From assembly GCF_028743515.2 (NCBI RefSeq), contig NZ_CP117969.2, positions 679,001 to 743,000 of the forward strand: 64,000 nt of DNA, written 5' to 3'. A program made the translations under genes and the position numbers. The DNA comes from Imtechella halotolerans (GTDB lineage Bacteria > Bacteroidota > Bacteroidia > Flavobacteriales > Flavobacteriaceae). Positions 63,762-64,000 of this stretch are shown in pieces (position 1 is the first letter of the stretch; each line of letters opens with the position of its first letter). The notes below the pieces were generated by a model. It saw only the letters and a list, made by a program, of their open reading frames with translations, was not told where the DNA came from and searched no databases.

Positions 63762-64000
63762 AGAATAAATCAGGTAGAGAAATGTTTGAAAGGAATGAGT
63801 TCGTAATATTTTTAATTATTAAGATTTTAAAGTTTTTGCCTAAATCAATTTTAATTTTTTTTTGGAATTGTACAACTAATCATTCTCAGATCATTTTTAT
63901 TGGTTTGAGATATGTTATTTTAAAGTCACTGATAATGTCATGCGGAAAAAATGTTAAAATTGGAACTAATGTCCAAATTTTGAGTTGGGAAAATTTATCG
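63758..64000 (+). CDS. Hexapeptide acetyltransferase, 5' part, cut by window end
   Basis: The first 81 codons start at the ATG that overlaps the glycosyltransferase stop (ATGA) and run to the window end without a stop. The N-terminus is hydrophobic (FVIFLIIKILKFLPKSILIF), then comes SCGKNVKIGTNVQI, the start of a left-handed beta-helix as in WcaF/maltose-acetyltransferase-like proteins. It likely acetylates the polymer. The catalytic part lies outside the window. Confidence 0.7.
   Translation, partial: MKNKSGREMFERNEFVIFLIIKILKFLPKSILIFFWNCTTNHSQIIFIGLRYVILKSLIMSCGKNVKIGTNVQILSWENLS

Noticed and set aside
1-64000. CRISPR arrays, tRNA and rRNA genes
   Set aside because: No regularly spaced repeat series, no cloverleaf-like sequence and no rRNA-like stretch was found on reading both strands.

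Overview
The window reads as a chromosomal stretch of a low-GC Bacteroidota bacterium, most likely a marine member of the Flavobacteriaceae. The reasons are three SusC/SusD pairs, FecI/FecR-type sigma/anti-sigma modules, many short lipoprotein signals, A/T-rich translation starts without Shine-Dalgarno sequences, promoter-like TAnnTTTG boxes, and flavobacterial families such as DUF6520, DUF6624 and MauE-type membrane proteins. A species cannot be named from the sequence alone.

Region 1 (about 1.7-16.3 kb) is a polysaccharide utilisation locus. A XylR-like AraC regulator is followed by a secreted two-domain alpha/beta hydrolase, a lipoprotein joining a PL14-like domain to a phosphodiester-glycosidase (NAGPA, PF09992) domain, SusC, SusD, two more NAGPA lipoproteins, a SASA-type acetylesterase with a beta/gamma-crystallin tail, and N-acetylglucosamine-6-phosphate deacetylase (nagA). 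No classical glycoside hydrolase is present. Three NAGPA modules plus nagA suggest an N-acetylhexosamine polymer, possibly linked by phosphodiesters; the substrate is an inference.

Region 2 (about 16.3-39.3 kb) is a patchwork accessory region with many decayed genes. It holds an autoinhibited-type Fic protein, an RHS-repeat core relic, a C39-peptidase fragment, a ChaN/EreA-like lipoprotein, an IS3 transposase fragment, a DUF3024 pseudogene, a RhuM gene cut by one stop codon, a GNAT fragment, a P-loop ATPase, a tyrosine-integrase relic and a DUF4143 relic. Inside it sits an intact module: ECF sigma, FecR, STN-type SusC, SusD, M16 peptidase, and convergent DUF6520 and MauE genes. A hydrolase fused to a carboxypeptidase-regulatory-like domain closes the region.

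Region 3 (about 40.4-64 kb) is a surface polysaccharide locus. rfbB, rfbC and rfbD come first, then a second ECF/FecR/SusC/SusD module with an amidohydrolase and a TlpA-like thioredoxin, and then rfbA and a wHTH regulator. The rest runs as one block: UDP-HexNAc 4-epimerase and dehydrogenase, UDP-glucose dehydrogenase, UDP-glucuronate 4-epimerase, Wzx flippase, two glycosyltransferases, Wzy polymerase and a hexapeptide acetyltransferase cut by the window end. The predicted product is a Wzx/Wzy polymer rich in uronic acids and rhamnose.

The most interesting non-coding signal is a shared leader between fecR and susC in both FecI/FecR modules. Each has a hairpin whose apical part is UUGGCG closed by a covarying stem, an identical 13-nt box ATTGTCTAACTAA, and a matching ACAAATnT just before the ATG, while the outer stems differ in sequence. 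This looks like a conserved cis-regulatory RNA.
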